In this document: one piece after another, positions 46,956-58,098 of the stretch | Numbering within the stretch: the stretch's first letter is position 1 | How the letters are laid out: each line of letters starts with the position of its first letter | The notes under the pieces: generated by a model | What the model saw: only the letters and a program-made list of their open reading frames with translations | The model's database searches: none | Told to the model about the DNA's origin: nothing | Origin: Camelus bactrianus | Taxonomy: Eukaryota; Chordata; Mammalia; Artiodactyla; Camelidae | DNA length: 64,000 nucleotides | Assembly (NCBI RefSeq): GCF_048773025.1 | Contig: NC_133547.1 | Location: 43,739,004-43,803,003, forward strand | Reading direction: 5' to 3' | Program-made: the position numbers and the translations under genes

Positions 46956-47190
46956 TCCAATCCCACCCATCCTTCAAAAGTCTAGACCAGTTGCCCCTTC
47001 TTCCTTGAAGCTAACGCTCCACCTGCAGAGCAATGACATTCTTTCCTGGACTCCGGTAGCCTTTTATCTCACCTCCCTTTCTGCACTTACCATTTTCTAC
47101 CTTAGACTATCATGACTTAAGCTGCCAGCTTTCTAGACTAACAAGCTTTTTGTGGGCAAGATTCAAGCCTGAGGCTAGCACAGTAGTATG
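46956..47190 (+). mobile_element. L2 LINE 3'-end fragment
   Basis: 'CACCCATCCTTCAAAAGTCT', 'CCCTTCTTCCTTGAAGCTAA' and 'GTGGGCAAGATTCAAGCCTG' follow the forward L2 3' end. Confidence 0.55.
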
Positions 47191-47439
47191 GCCCCATGTA
47201 TAGCCACGTGGCTCAATGCACAGTCCTTGATTTCACTCAACAATGAACACACTAGTTTCCCTTTGTTAGTTTCTCTGAATCAGCCCTTCGGGAGCTGTCA
47301 CCCTTCATGGGTTTGTTAAGTTCACCGGGGTCTTCCCAAGTGCTGATGACCAAACATTCCTAGTTCTTCTTCCTCTGAACACTGAACCTCTTATGTTTTG
47401 GAGGCCACAGGAGTAGTTCTAGGCAATGGACTGTGAAGG

Positions 47440-47715
47440 AAAGTGACATATGTTCCTTCTGGCCAGAGCATTGACCGGGATGCGACCCTTCCCAGTGCTC
47501 CTTACCCTTGGGTGTGGCCATCAGCAACATCTGAGATGTTGGCTGCTCTCATATCCTGAGTTCCCCTGAATCAGTCAGAGGAGCGGAGCCCCCCTCTTGC
47601 TGACCCGCGATGAAGGTCTAGTGTGAGTGAGAAATAAGCCTTTGTTGTTTTCAGCCACTAACATCTGAAGGTTGTTACTGCTGCATAACCCAGCCCAGCT
47701 AGCCAGATGTATTCA
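47440..47715 (+). mobile_element. MaLR-like LTR 3' part (fossil)
   Basis: 'AGAAATAAGCCTTTGTTGTT', 'TCAGCCACTAACATCTGAAG' and 'GTTACTGCTGCATAACCCAG' fit the end of an MLT1-type LTR. 47,191-47,439 to its left is unassigned. Ancient. Confidence 0.5.
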
Positions 47716-49664
47716 GCCCGGTTGATCTGGTCTAGATGTGACTAGCACATCACCAGATCCTGGTGGCTGATGGGTGACCTGATGGGAAGGCAGAAGCCAG
47801 GGGAAGCTGCATCTTCGGGCAGCAAGTGCTTCTCTCAGCAGTTCAGCTTCCTTGGTGGCAGTGGCGGTGGCGGCTCACTGGGGAGTGCCAGTAATTTAGA
47901 TGCAGATGTGCAAGAAGGGATGGTATCTCCCACTCTCCCCTCTAGGGGCTGCCTTCTAAATTAATTAAAAGCTGGGGGTGAGCAGAGAGGATATTCTATT
48001 AAGTTAGAATGTTCTCTTAAAATTTTTGAGCCTGCAATAGGATTTTCTCATCAAGTATGTTTTACGAGAGTTAGCAGGATTCTGCTCCTGGTAGGCAAAA
48101 GCATCTCACTTTCCACATATAAGTGTGTGACCCATTTCCCTAGAGAGCCTTTGGCATCTGGAGGGGCTGCTTGTTGAGCTGAACAGCTGAGGAAACAGCA
48201 GAGCCCCGTGTATCAAATGCTCTGTGAGCTACAAGCCTGACAAAACACAGGTAGATCCCAGCTCTCCAGGGCACACAGGTATTCCTTGGGCAGAACAAAA
48301 AACAAACAAGCCCTTCTGCTGTACTTCTGATTGAAAGGAAGTGGTTATCTATGTGAAAAAAAGATTTAAAAAAAGCTTTGTAGTGTCCTGTGTATGTGTA
48401 TGCAGACTGCTAAACCTCAGGAACATTTACAATGACAAGAGAAATGGGCAAGAGACAGAGATTTAATTGAATAAAAACTCCAGGCTGTGACAGGGGCCGG
48501 AAGACACGAAGCAGTAATTAACAACATAATTTTTTAAATGATGATGCAATTAATTAACATCCTGAGTATGGGGAGGAGGGAGGAGGAGAGAGACATTCTT
48601 CAGCCTAGAAATGCTGCTAAATAAAGGAGAAGGGGACTTTGCATTTAAAAAAAAAATCTACGTGCAAAAGACCTTGGTTATCATGACTTCAGCAAAGCTC
48701 ACATCACCAACCTGAGAAAGAGGTTTCTCATGGCAGAGGAAGCTGACAAATGAATCAACCTTGTATTTCATTTTATTCTGCAACTTGTAATCATTTTATT
48801 CTCATCTGTGCCAGGGAGAGATTGGGGTACATAATGAAGCTGGCAGAAATTCAGGTTCCATTCATGCTTTGGGTTGAGGACTAGTCTCCCCTGAGGGTAC
48901 TGGGGATGGGGCCCCAGGAGCTGAGAGCCTGAAGACATTTACCAAGACTGCTGTAGCGGCAGTGGAAGCAGTGGGTCAGGGTGGTGTGGAGGCTGACCGT
49001 AATCTGCTCAGGAAATGACTTTCCAAAGCCACCGGGAGCCTCACCTGAGTGAGATGGCTGCTTGGACATAAGAGGAATGTCTAAGAGCAGTAACTTCCAT
49101 GATTCTCGCTGATCACATTCCCTTCTCTAAAAGGTCAGAGTGATTGTCCTTATCTGTCTACAGGTTTGAAGATGACGGCTGGACATGCATTTTAAGCTCA
49201 CTTTTGGAAGGACCCCCTCAATCTAATTTGTAGGCTCCTTATGACCCAGGAAACTCAGTTGTCCCCTTCATGGTTGTAGGACCCACAACAGCTACCCAAT
49301 GATTGAGATGGCCACTGGGGTCATTCTAGTGTCAAGAAACAAAATGAAGTTCCTGGCCTGTTGGAAGTCTTGTCATGACCTTGGGTTTTTTCCTACTCTC
49401 AAGAGAACATCCAGCTGCAGGACCACTTGGCTGGGAAGGCTGATCAATCACAGGACATTTGGGGAGAAAACTTTATCTTTATACCAATGACACATTAGCT
49501 CCTAGCCTAAGGCTCAGTACAGGGGTCTGGGTTTATCTACATTTACTTTCTTTAAAGCAGAAAACCTCTTTTGTCACAATATCCTGTTACCTCCTGCCCA
49601 ATCTGGTCATTTTTAGGACCAGTAGACACTACCCAAAGTTATATCAGCACAGAAACCTGATAAC
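47716..49664. other. SYT6 3' flank, no gene seen; AT-rich block
   Basis: Largely repeat-free. The block at about 48,460-48,640 is rich in TTAATTAA-type words ('GCAGTAATTAACAACATAAT', 'GATGCAATTAATTAACATCC') and is a candidate conserved element. No exon is recognised. Confidence 0.4.
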
Positions 49665-49685
49665 TTGGCTTAAAACGAGGGTTAC

Positions 49686-49691
49686 TTTATT
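49686..49691 (-). promoter_or_regulatory. Candidate distal poly(A) signal (AATAAA)
   Basis: The first canonical AATAAA on the minus strand after the SYT6 stop, about 1.5 kb downstream. Cleavage would fall near 49,665-49,675. No transcript evidence is available. Confidence 0.4.
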
Positions 49692-50892
49692 GAATTGCTG
49701 CTCTTGAAGAATAAAGAGTAAGTAAGGAAAGAGTAAGACACAAGGTGTGTGAACGGTTTTATGTTCTTGGGCCTCCATTGTTGAGAGAAGCAGTTCTTCA
49801 GCAGACTTGCCTCTTGCAAGTCACACACACGGCTCTGGAAACTGGCATTTCACAGCCACAAACTGAAGTGAGAACCCACCCCCACGCATCTACTCCTAGG
49901 GCTGTACAGACTGAGATGGGGCAAATCAACCTACTTACAAGGGGTTGGTGGGAAGGCCACTCTTAACAGAAACGTACGATTACAACACAGAATAGTTCAA
50001 ACATTCTTTTTTCCTAATCTGAATTTGGCCTATGGTAGAGATCTAAAGGGAAAAGAACAAAAAACAAACAAACTTCTTCACTACCACTGAAACAAACACT
50101 TAAGTACTTAGTAATTTATAGAAATAAAGTTTAAGATGAACATTATCCCAGAGTCAAGGGGGCTGAAATAGACTTAAGCTGACTTGGTTTCAATCAGGAA
50201 GATACTCTTCCTAGAAAGATAGACTCCGCCCATCACTTGGGATTTCAAAACTCTCCATTCAGAAAAGAACATTTTATGCAGGTTTTTCTTTTTGATCTGT
50301 TCAGGCATTTTAAACAGCTTGCTTGATACTTCATGGAATTATAAAGCTATATATAATGCAGAAATCATTCTGGAACATATGTGCGTCCTCTTTTTTTTTT
50401 TTTTTTTCTTTCTCACAATGAAGGTTATTTTCAAGAACAAATATCCTGTTTTCAAACAAACGTGGTCATTAACCATGGTGTGTCAGAAAATATACGGCAT
50501 GTTTCGTGTCAGTAGAATCATTCCTAAAGAAAGTAACTCAGTTTCCGTGAGGAATCGAGATATGGTCAATTCAGGGGGAAAGTCTGAGAGGAAGGGGAGC
50601 CCGGAGCCCTGCACGACCAGCTGAAGGTTAAGAGACACCTCGGAGCCTCATGGTTTCAACACGGGACCGGGAGTCAGCATCTCAGTTTATAGCACATCAG
50701 CAAAGAACTTCTGAGTCACAAGTAGCCTTTGTAAAAGCTCTTCACTAGACCTGCGCCTTCCCCACTGGCTCCTAGGAAAAGCAGCTGTAGCTCCGTCCCA
50801 CTCCCTTCTGCTTGGGGGTAGAGGGGCTCGGTGGAGACACAAAATTTCAGAAACTCAAACCACCTCCCCCCAAAAGACTATTTTACATTGTA

Positions 50893-50898
50893 TTTAAT
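50893..50898 (-). promoter_or_regulatory. Candidate proximal poly(A) signal (ATTAAA)
   Basis: Minus-strand ATTAAA lies about 305 bases after the SYT6 stop codon. A G/T-rich stretch (TTTTGGGGGGAGGTGG) follows some 15 bases later, as expected of a downstream element. It would give a 3'UTR of roughly 0.3 kb. Confidence 0.4.
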
Positions 50899-51201
50899 AG
50901 AACCCAGTGTCTGGGCTCTTCCCCTTTGTCTTTCTCTACTTTTTTTTTTTTTTCTTCTTCTTCTTGACAGCAGATCCATAAAAAGTGAAAAGACCACAAA
51001 AAACATCACCTTGGGAGACAGAAAAGACTAAGACAGCTCGGACCACAGGACAAGTGTCTTGGCCTTGACCTACACAGGGGCAGCTAAGTTTCTGGAGTGA
51101 GAGGCGTGCTGCCCCCGCCGCCGCACAACACTGTGTTTAGACGTTGAACAAGTGCAAAAAGAGCACTGCTGAGTCTGGTTTGTGTCGCCCGGCCGTGCAG
51201 C

Positions 51202-51273
51202 TCACGGTGTCGGAGGTGGTTTCGGAGACGGGCACGAGCTCTCGCTGTCGAAGCTGGCCGCCTGGCCCTGCCA
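51202..51273 (-). CDS. SYT6: SYT6 terminal coding exon: Ser/Pro-rich C-terminal tail and stop
   Basis: A strong acceptor (CTTTTTCTCCTCTCCGCAG) precedes an open frame in exactly the phase left by the donor at 56,604. It encodes 23 residues, starting WQGQAASFDSES and ending CPSPKPPPTP, then TGA. From memory, related synaptotagmins (SYT10, SYT9) end in a similar FDS-x-x-SCPSPKPP-x-TP tail. Matching a rare motif at the right phase, strand and distance makes chance unlikely. SYT6 isoforms with a different short C-terminus are also known in my memory of the family, so this may be one of two alternative ends. The exon lies 5.3 kb beyond the last C2B exon. Alignment to camelid or human SYT6 transcripts would settle which isoform uses it. 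Confidence 0.75.
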   Translation of the reverse strand, partial: WQGQAASFDSESSCPSPKPPPTP

Positions 51274-52173
51274 CTGCGGAGAGGAGAAAAAGCTGCTTAT
51301 CCATTGCCAAGGGACCGGACATTTCAACTCTCCAGACTCATCCGGCCCATGCACTGAGTTCACCCTTTCCCGGCTTTTCATAAGCTTTCTTGAATTTTGC
51401 TGTTAGCCATGCAAAAACAAAAGGAAAACAGCTTCTGAGCTTCTGGTTTGGAAGACCTGATTTTTAAAAAAGACCTACTGCAGAGATAAGGGAAGCTTTC
51501 TTGCACGTGTGGAGTGCATGCGTGCGTGCGTGTTAATCAGGTGCTCTGGCTGGACCATTTCTGAGTGCTTCAGCCATTTTTCACACTGAAAATCAGAGGA
51601 TGTTAACAGCAAAAGAGGCCGTCTGCAGAGTATGCCCTGACTGCCAAGAACCTGCGATCATGAATTATTAGCAATTTGTCTGGGAGCTGTTAGTACAGCT
51701 AAAACCCCGATATTGCTTCGGTGTTGGGCTCTCTTCTTCAGTCTCAGTGCTTCTTGAGGTCTTCACACCCAACTTGTGAAGGGGTGGGAGGTGCAAGGAG
51801 ATGGAAACCCCCCTGCCATCCCCATGGGATGTCTCCACCCTTTTTCTCCTCACTCTCCTGTCTCACAGGCTGCTTCCCCCAGGCTGACTCTAACCCCTCA
51901 GTGAAGATGGTGATGTAATGAGGCGTAATGGGATGAGGAGAGGGCAGAGGATGGATGACCCTTCTTTAGGTTGAAAGGCATAGCTGGAGCAGTGTTTTCT
52001 GGGCAACGATCTGACCCTGTGAAAATTTCTGACCTGTCTAGGGGCTGTGTAACTTCAAAGCGAGTCAGTGTCCACTGCTCACTCTACCCTTTCTGTGAGC
52101 AGAGGAGACAGTATGCCCCTAGGTGCCTGCAGGACATGGCTCCGGGGAGAGAAGTTAAGTAGAGAGATAAGAT

Positions 52174-52251
52174 GGCCTTTCTGACCCTGAAGTACAGGCC
52201 TTTCTATTTCTCGGCCTTTCTGACCCTGAAGTACAGGCCTTTCTATTTCTC
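52174..52251. repeat. Perfect 39-bp tandem duplication
   Basis: Two adjacent identical 39-bp copies (52,174-52,212 and 52,213-52,251), each starting GGCCTTTCTGACC and ending CTATTTCTC. The identity implies a recent duplication or an assembly artefact. It is intronic in SYT6. Confidence 0.95.
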
Positions 52252-52624
52252 GTGGGCTTTCAGGGTCTCCATGGGGGGTGATGGGGCTGAGGAGAAGCCT
52301 ACTACGCATTTGGGCATATACAGGGTGGGGGGGGCACAGTCTCTCCCTCCTCCTCCCCCGCAACACAGCCTTTTCTAGACAGAGCCAAGCCATTTAAGGG
52401 TTAGACCATCCCATCCAGCCTATGGGAACCCACAACGCCGAGGAGAGACCCAGACCTACTGATTGCCTTCACCTTCCCGGATCTAAGGAAAGCCTCTATT
52501 ACCCCTCCCCAGGCTCAGTTCTTCATGGTACATTAGTACCCCCTGAACAGGCCAACCCGCAGATCTTTACAGCCAAGCAAAGGCTGGACAATCAGGTAGT
52601 GATGACCACCATCACATGACCTAG

Positions 52625-52800
52625 GCCTGTGCAGTCTTAAAACGGAGACCCAGAGGCAGCCCTGGGCATCATCCAGGCTAGCTCTTGTTCTTGCAGATTG
52701 GAAAACAAAGATGCAGAGAAGTCAACGCACAGCTAGCTAGGAGCAGAGTTAGGATCTCAAACCAAGTCTCCTAACTCCATGCTCAGTGCTTCCTCCACTC
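52625..52800 (-). mobile_element. MIR-like SINE fragment
   Basis: Diverged match to the reverse MIR: 'GGAAAACAAAGATGCAGAG' followed by 'CACAGCTAGCTAGGAGCAG' and 'AACCAAGTCTCCTAACTCC'. Ancient and truncated. Confidence 0.5.
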
Positions 52801-53631
52801 TGTCCTGCTGCCACCTTCACACCTGGCCACACCAGGGGAAGGAGGAAGCACACAGTGGAGTCAGAAACCTAAGCTCTTTGGGTCCATACCAGGTACTTAC
52901 TCCTAACTCCGGGTGGCAGTCTCTCTGCTTGCAGCATCCACGTGAATGAAATCACAACCGAGGGTTTCCCTGGTGAAATATTTTAGATAAATAAATGCCT
53001 GGTTGTTGAGCCCACTGTGACTTCTGACTCAAGTGTTGCTTAACCAGAAGGTGACATAAGGTGATTACTAATGCTTTCATTTAACAGATCTTTATTTTCG
53101 AAGTTCAACTTTTTCTCTTACAACCTTTAACGTCAGTGAAAGGTACATTGTAATGATTGGCTTCTCCCCTGGGTAAGCATGCCACTTAAACAGGCTTGAC
53201 TGATAGGCCAATTCAGAGGAGAAAAAACGAAATGGCTACACAGAGCCCCCTCTTTTTTCTTTACATAATGGCTCAAAAAGAAGTCACATAGAGCATAATT
53301 GTTTATCCAGGACAAATGAGGAAGGCACGCTGGCTCCCCTGCTAGCCCCTGATTTTCCCTATGAAGATACACAAAGGGAGGAGATGGGGTTTGTGGACAG
53401 TGGGAAGGTGAATGACTCCTGCAGGCTTATCATGGAGGCTCTGAAATAGCAGAGAATTGGTCTCCAGCACACCAAGGAAGATGATTGTTCTGGGGTGGCT
53501 GTGTTCCATTGAGATCTTTTATTGTTCTGAAATGGGTCATTTTCCAACAGAGATCTAAAATCTATGGCAGATTTTCTGAATTTGGCCCTTCATAATAAAA
53601 TGCCTTGGAGAAGATCGCTGGTCAACCTGGG

Positions 53632-53632
<1 letters not shown>

Positions 53633-53671
<39 letters not shown>
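53633..53671. repeat. (TG)n microsatellite
   Basis: About 19 uninterrupted TG units within the SYT6 last intron; a likely polymorphic dinucleotide repeat. Confidence 0.97.
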
Positions 53672-53672
<1 letters not shown>

Positions 53673-55065
53673 GACAGCCACGACATGCAGCACTGAGCAG
53701 GAGTGCTGAGAGGGAAGGGGCCACGGCTGCTACCGGGGAAGGATGCTCACTATGGCTTAATCAATTTTTATTCATGAAAAAAATCCCAGCAGGGAAAAAT
53801 ACCTTTTCAGTTAATTTGTTCTCTCAACCTGATTGTAAAACCCCAAACAAGCGAGCAAGTATGGTGTTTTCTGTTCTCATTAATAAAAAAGAAATGATTA
53901 CAGCACTTGAAACTCCTCTAAAAAGGTACAATATAAATGCAGTGTGTTATAGATTCGATGCTGTTTCTCTTCCCGGGAGCAGGAGAAGAGATTTCCTTAT
54001 GTCTCATACAAATAGGGGAAACAAATTCCCGGAGCAAAGCTCTTGCTCAACGTTCAGAACAGTACCAAAAAGAAGGCAGGATGTGAGCTCTAAGGACGAC
54101 TGAGATGGTAAATATTCAAGTACGAGGCACCACATGAACACAAAGAGGGGTTACTTATTATTAGCCTGGTGGGTTTTTAGATGCATTTTTATAAAGGTGC
54201 TTAAACTGTGGTTGCTAAAAAGTGTAGGCACAAATTTTTACGAATTTGTACTGATGAAACGCTAAGTTGCCCAGATGAATGTCATTTTCAGCTTCTTCAT
54301 ACAGAGAAATGCCATCAGCTGAGCAGAAAATGGAAGGATACGGAGTGGGGGAGGGGCAGTCTCAGGAACTTGTGTGCAAGGTCGAGAAAAAAGTAAACCC
54401 AAAGGATATGAATCAATTTATTCTCTTTTCGTTTTCCATATGCTGTTACTTTCCCTTTTCTGTCTCATCAAATATTCATTTTCCAGGGCTTGATTCTACT
54501 TCATCTTCCTTTTGTAGTCTGGACTAGTGAGTTGGAGTTCTCAAAGAAACAGGCCTTGGAATCAATTATTTTGCTGAATTAGGTTGTATTTATCACGGAG
54601 AGCGATGCTGGGCCAAGTCTGGCCCCTCCGTGCTACTCTGCACCCCACCTCCAACTCCAGCCGCTGCCGATGGGTGACTCCAGTTTGCGTGGACAGGCTA
54701 GCCCGATCAGGGTGATGAGGTATTGCAGCTTCAAGATTAGAAAAGCGATGCAAGATGCGGGCTCACCTGCCACCCCTTGTCTGTCATTTAGGGTCAGTTT
54801 CCTAGAAGTGCAGAGATGGGAGGAGCCCACCCCCTCGTTTACCAACCAGGTGACTGAAGACCTGGTGGGGCGGTGAGTTGTCTGCGGCCCCGCAGCCCGT
54901 CACAGGCCTCTTAGCTCCCATTCCTTGCCCCTTTCTCATGCCATCCTGAACATTTAGTATACTTATCGTATTCTTAAGTATCTCCAAAGGTTTAAAAGGG
55001 GGGGAGGGGCCGTGCCCCTCCCTAGTTTGAATCTGCTGCGCAGTCGCTGAGGTGCTCGACGCTGC

Positions 55066-55084
55066 CTCTGCCCCCTAGCGGCCT
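55066..55084 (-). promoter_or_regulatory. CTCF-like binding motif in SYT6 intron
   Basis: On the minus strand the core reads GCCGCTAGGGGGCAGAG, close to the CTCF consensus CCRSTAGGGGGCRSY. It sits in a locally GC-rich, CpG-containing patch (about 54,990-55,100). Orientation is minus, co-directional with SYT6. Binding is inferred from the motif only. Confidence 0.5.
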
Positions 55085-55924
55085 CCTGTGTAGGTGGAGG
55101 CTGGCTGCGGTACCTCACCCACACCCTGCAGAGAGGGCCTTCCGGAAAAGAAGGGGCAGAGGCTCCCCTGGGGGAGGAGGGCCCAGGAGCTGAGGGACTG
55201 GCCTCGCTCATTAAAGATCCACAGCTGTGGTCAAATCAAGGCAACCACTAGACAGAAGCATGAGGCCTCAGACGAACAGCAGCTTTCTGTCTGGGCCTTA
55301 CTCCTCCATGCTGGCCTCACTGGCCACAGGCAGGAACGTCACCCAGCACATGCCTACCTGGGGAGGCAGTTCTATAAGCCTGGACCCCCAGAGGCCTCTC
55401 TCCCACAGGATCCCCTGTGTCCACTGCCCTCAGCTGTCTCTCTTGAGACACCTGGCACTGCTGGAAACAGGTGGAAACAGGCTTGTCCACCCAGAGAAAG
55501 AAAAAGAGCCAGCAGGTCCTCTGGGTTTGCTGCCCACACCTTTTCCATGTCGCAGAACACGGGGAAGAGAAAGGGATTACTATTTTTAAGGTGACTCTGC
55601 TTTAAAGCTGAGGGGCCATGCAGTGTAAGGGTTAAAGCTTTATTTTTTTTTTTATTAGTACATTTTCCAAGTTAATACAATTCTCTGGACTTTCTGGCTT
55701 GAAGCCTATTAAAGTGAGTGAATGATCACTTGGCTTTCTAAGATGCAGACTGGGGTCTGAGATACTCAAAATGAGGTTAAAACTTGCCTGGCTACCCCTA
55801 TGTCCCAACCCATTTGAGACAAAGCAGGCGGGTGGAGGGGGACCACCAAGGTGATAAATGGCTGGATGTTACACTGGCGGAGTTTGGTGGAGGCGGGGCA
55901 GTCTGTAAGTCTCACTGAAGGGAA

Positions 55925-56030
55925 CATTTTCTTTGCAGCTGAGAGAGCAATAACTAGCTCAAGATTATACGGCAAGTGAGAAAGGGACAGTATTGGAGCC
56001 CAAGTCTCGGGACTCCCGGGCAGGGCTGCA
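55925..56030 (-). mobile_element. MIR-like fragment
   Basis: Reads like the reverse of the MIR core: 'AATAACTAGCTCAAGATTA' then 'GGAGCCCAAGTCTCGGGACT'. Weak and ancient. Confidence 0.35.
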
Positions 56031-56604
56031 TCCAGTATGTCTCTGTCAGGATGCGGCCAGACGAACGTGTCACCTTGAAGCCACATTCTCTTCCCCAGCA
56101 ATGGGGAGAACCAACATTCACCAGAGGAGGGTCCTGTCTCTGACCAGCTCTGTCCACGCAGTGAAAACTTCCGCAGGACAATCTGGCTAGAGCCTCAGGG
56201 AACATACTGCTTGGACAGGGGTAGAATTTCTTGCCAAGTTCTGATCTCATCCTCTTGGGGCTTTCTCCAAAAAGACTGACTTGGCCCAGGGGCTTTGTGA
56301 AAGCATTCTGGGCCTGGCACTGTGGCTGCTCGGAAGGCTTCCTCCAAGTTTTAATTTTCCATTTAGAACTCAGTGTTGGTTTCAATATACTCAGCATCAG
56401 AGGCTTTTGGTTGGGCAGCTTCCCACCGTCTTCCTCCATTTCTTTCCTGCCTGTTACACCCTGAGTGACAAGTGTGTGCCCCCAAACCCCTCCCAGCCCC
56501 CGGAAGGACCCCCGAAGGTGAGGTCTCGCAGCAGCCGACTGCCATTCTCCAGCCCACGCTGCCATGCTGCAAACATGCCAAGGGCCAAGCGCGACCTCAC
56601 CCAC

Positions 56605-56755
56605 CTCTTTGAAGGATTTCTTTACCTCCACCAAGGAGTGCCAGTGTGCGATGGGCTTCCGTGGGTACGCCAGCATCTCATTCCAGTGGTCCCTGCCCAG
56701 GCCCTCGGCGCTGATCCCCACACGACAGACTCCGATGATCTCGTTGTGGCCCACA
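56605..56755 (-). CDS. SYT6: SYT6 exon: end of C2B with WHXL motif
   Basis: This 151-bp exon has one base (T, completing Arg) then 50 codons, [13 protein letters not shown] to [10 protein letters not shown]. It carries the conserved C2B end, including HWHSL, the WHXL motif implicated in synaptotagmin docking. The fifth calcium-ligand position of C2B is Glu (HNE) rather than Asp as in SYT1; this is normal for the SYT3/6/9/10 group. The acceptor is TTTCTCCCTTAG; the donor is GAG followed by GTGGGT, leaving phase 0. The frame runs open into the downstream intron for about 200 more codons, but that sequence is not synaptotagmin-like and is treated as intron. The next in-phase exon found is at 51,273. 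Confidence 0.92.
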
Positions 56756-57926
56756 CTAAGGGAGAAACGAAGCACCTGGCACTGGTGACCAGACATACTC
56801 TCAGAAGGGGAGGTCCCAGAGGCTGGGCCTCAGCCCCACAGGTCTAACTCAGAAGGCTGAGCTCTGTACAGAGGTGCTGGACAGGGCCTTGGGGTGACAG
56901 TGGCAGTGAAACTTTGCCCAGCCTCTTTGGGTGGATATTGGACCCAGACAGATGAGCAACATGTTCTAAACTTGTTTGGAATCTCAGGAACTGTGGCAGA
57001 CGGCCTGACTTTGGGGAGTGGGAGAGGGTAAATCTCTTCTTTTATTGGACTCAGTGAGCGCCTAAGACATCAGTGCTGTTTGGAAATAAATCAACCTGCT
57101 CTGAGTACGGTTTCTCCAAAACCAGCGGCTGTGATGTGATCTATTCACACAGCAAGAACATCAATCATCACTCACATTTGTTCACTGAGTGCCTACTATG
57201 CCTGAGAACTTGTGCTAAAGATGCTGGATTGAGGCTTTACTGCATGTTTTTTCCCCTCCTTCAGCTAAAGTGACAACTGGAGAGAGGGAGGAACAGTGGC
57301 TGGAGTAGTTGGAAAATGTGTTTGAGAGCCAACCTTGATGGGGTTTGGAAAGTGGAAGAGAAGAAGCATATCCAGGGAGGGGAAATCAAGTTGGACGGAT
57401 CTGCTGAGGCCGGGTCTGGAAGTCCTTGAGCGTCCAGGAGATGAGCGTGGACAACAGGAGCCGTTGATTCTTGGGAAGGCCAGGTCCAGGAACAGAGTGG
57501 TCTTTTGGGAAAGTGTGCCTTTGGCATGTTTGCTGGGTTGGGGCAGGACTGATAAAGGCAGGGGTCAGCTAGGAGGCTGCACAGCCATCCCTACATGGGA
57601 GTGATAGCAGCAGTACAAATGGAGAGAATAGAGGGATTCTTAAGGACAGAGGCTAAGACTTGGGCCAGACAGAGGAATGGGAATAGTTGAGGGTGAATTC
57701 AGGGAAACTGATAGGGGTGGGGCAGCCCCTGATGGAAACGGGCCCGCTGGGAAGCAAGTTTGAGCTTCTGCTTTGGGGAAACCTGTGCTCCTCCTTGGGT
57801 AGAGCCAGATTCAAGGCCAGTGAGTGGCTGAGTCGTGAACCACAAGGTCCAAGGTCAAGGAGCCCTGTGCTGTATTGGAGTTGGGGTGAGGGGCAGGGAA
57901 TTTTGGCCTCTGGTACCTGTACCTAC
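56756..57926 (-). other. SYT6 intron between C2B exons
   Basis: Intron of 1.17 kb with GTAGGT donor and CCCTTAG acceptor. Contains a short L2-like piece near 57,150-57,235 ('GAGTGCCTACTATGCCTGAG'). Nothing else recognised. Confidence 0.8.
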
Positions 57927-58098
57927 CGATCGTAATCCATAACCGAGATAAGCAGGCTGACTTGATCCATATTCTCTGGGGGAATGTCAAAGATGATGGC
58001 CTCATTGTAGACGGGGTTAAGGGTGTTCTTCTTTATGGTGGTTTTCTTTTTCTTCAGTCTCCGCCCGTCACAAAGCAGGGACACTTTGACGTATGGAT
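57927..58098 (-). CDS. SYT6: SYT6 exon: core of C2B with polybasic strand
   Basis: This 172-bp exon has 2 bases, 56 codons, then 2 bases. It opens with AT (completing Asp) and [13 protein letters not shown], followed by the Lys-rich stretch [15 protein letters not shown]. That stretch is the C2B polybasic strand that binds PIP2 and AP-2 in synaptotagmins (family knowledge). It continues with [16 protein letters not shown] and ends [11 protein letters not shown], whose two aspartates correspond to calcium ligands of loop 3. The acceptor is CTTGGCACAG; the donor is CG followed by GTAGGT. The CG joins T of the next exon to make Arg. Length and phase leave no missing or extra base. Confidence 0.92.

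Larger units (their letters stand above)
49665..51201 (-). other. SYT6: Probable SYT6 3'UTR
   Basis: The sequence downstream of the TGA on the minus strand has no further convincing exon and no recognised repeat. It includes a T-run at 50,392-50,407 and another at 50,939-50,953 (plus-strand view). The end is set by the AATAAA complement at 49,686-49,691; a shorter end is possible at the ATTAAA near 50,893. Extent is inferred, not observed. Confidence 0.5.
51274..56604 (-). other. SYT6 last intron
   Basis: This 5.3-kb intron runs between the end of C2B and the tail exon, with GTGGGT donor and CTCCGCAG acceptor. It contains a 39-bp tandem duplication (52,174-52,251), a MIR-like fragment (52,625-52,800), a (TG)n tract (53,633-53,671), a CTCF-like motif (about 55,066-55,084) and a MIR-like fragment near 55,925-56,030. 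Otherwise it appears unique. Open frames here have no recognised product. Confidence 0.7.

Noticed and set aside
55954-56796. 280-codon minus-strand frame as a single-exon gene
   Set aside because: Only 56,755-56,605 is coding (SYT6 exon). The rest is intron read through in frame by chance, with a good donor at 56,604 and acceptor at 56,757.
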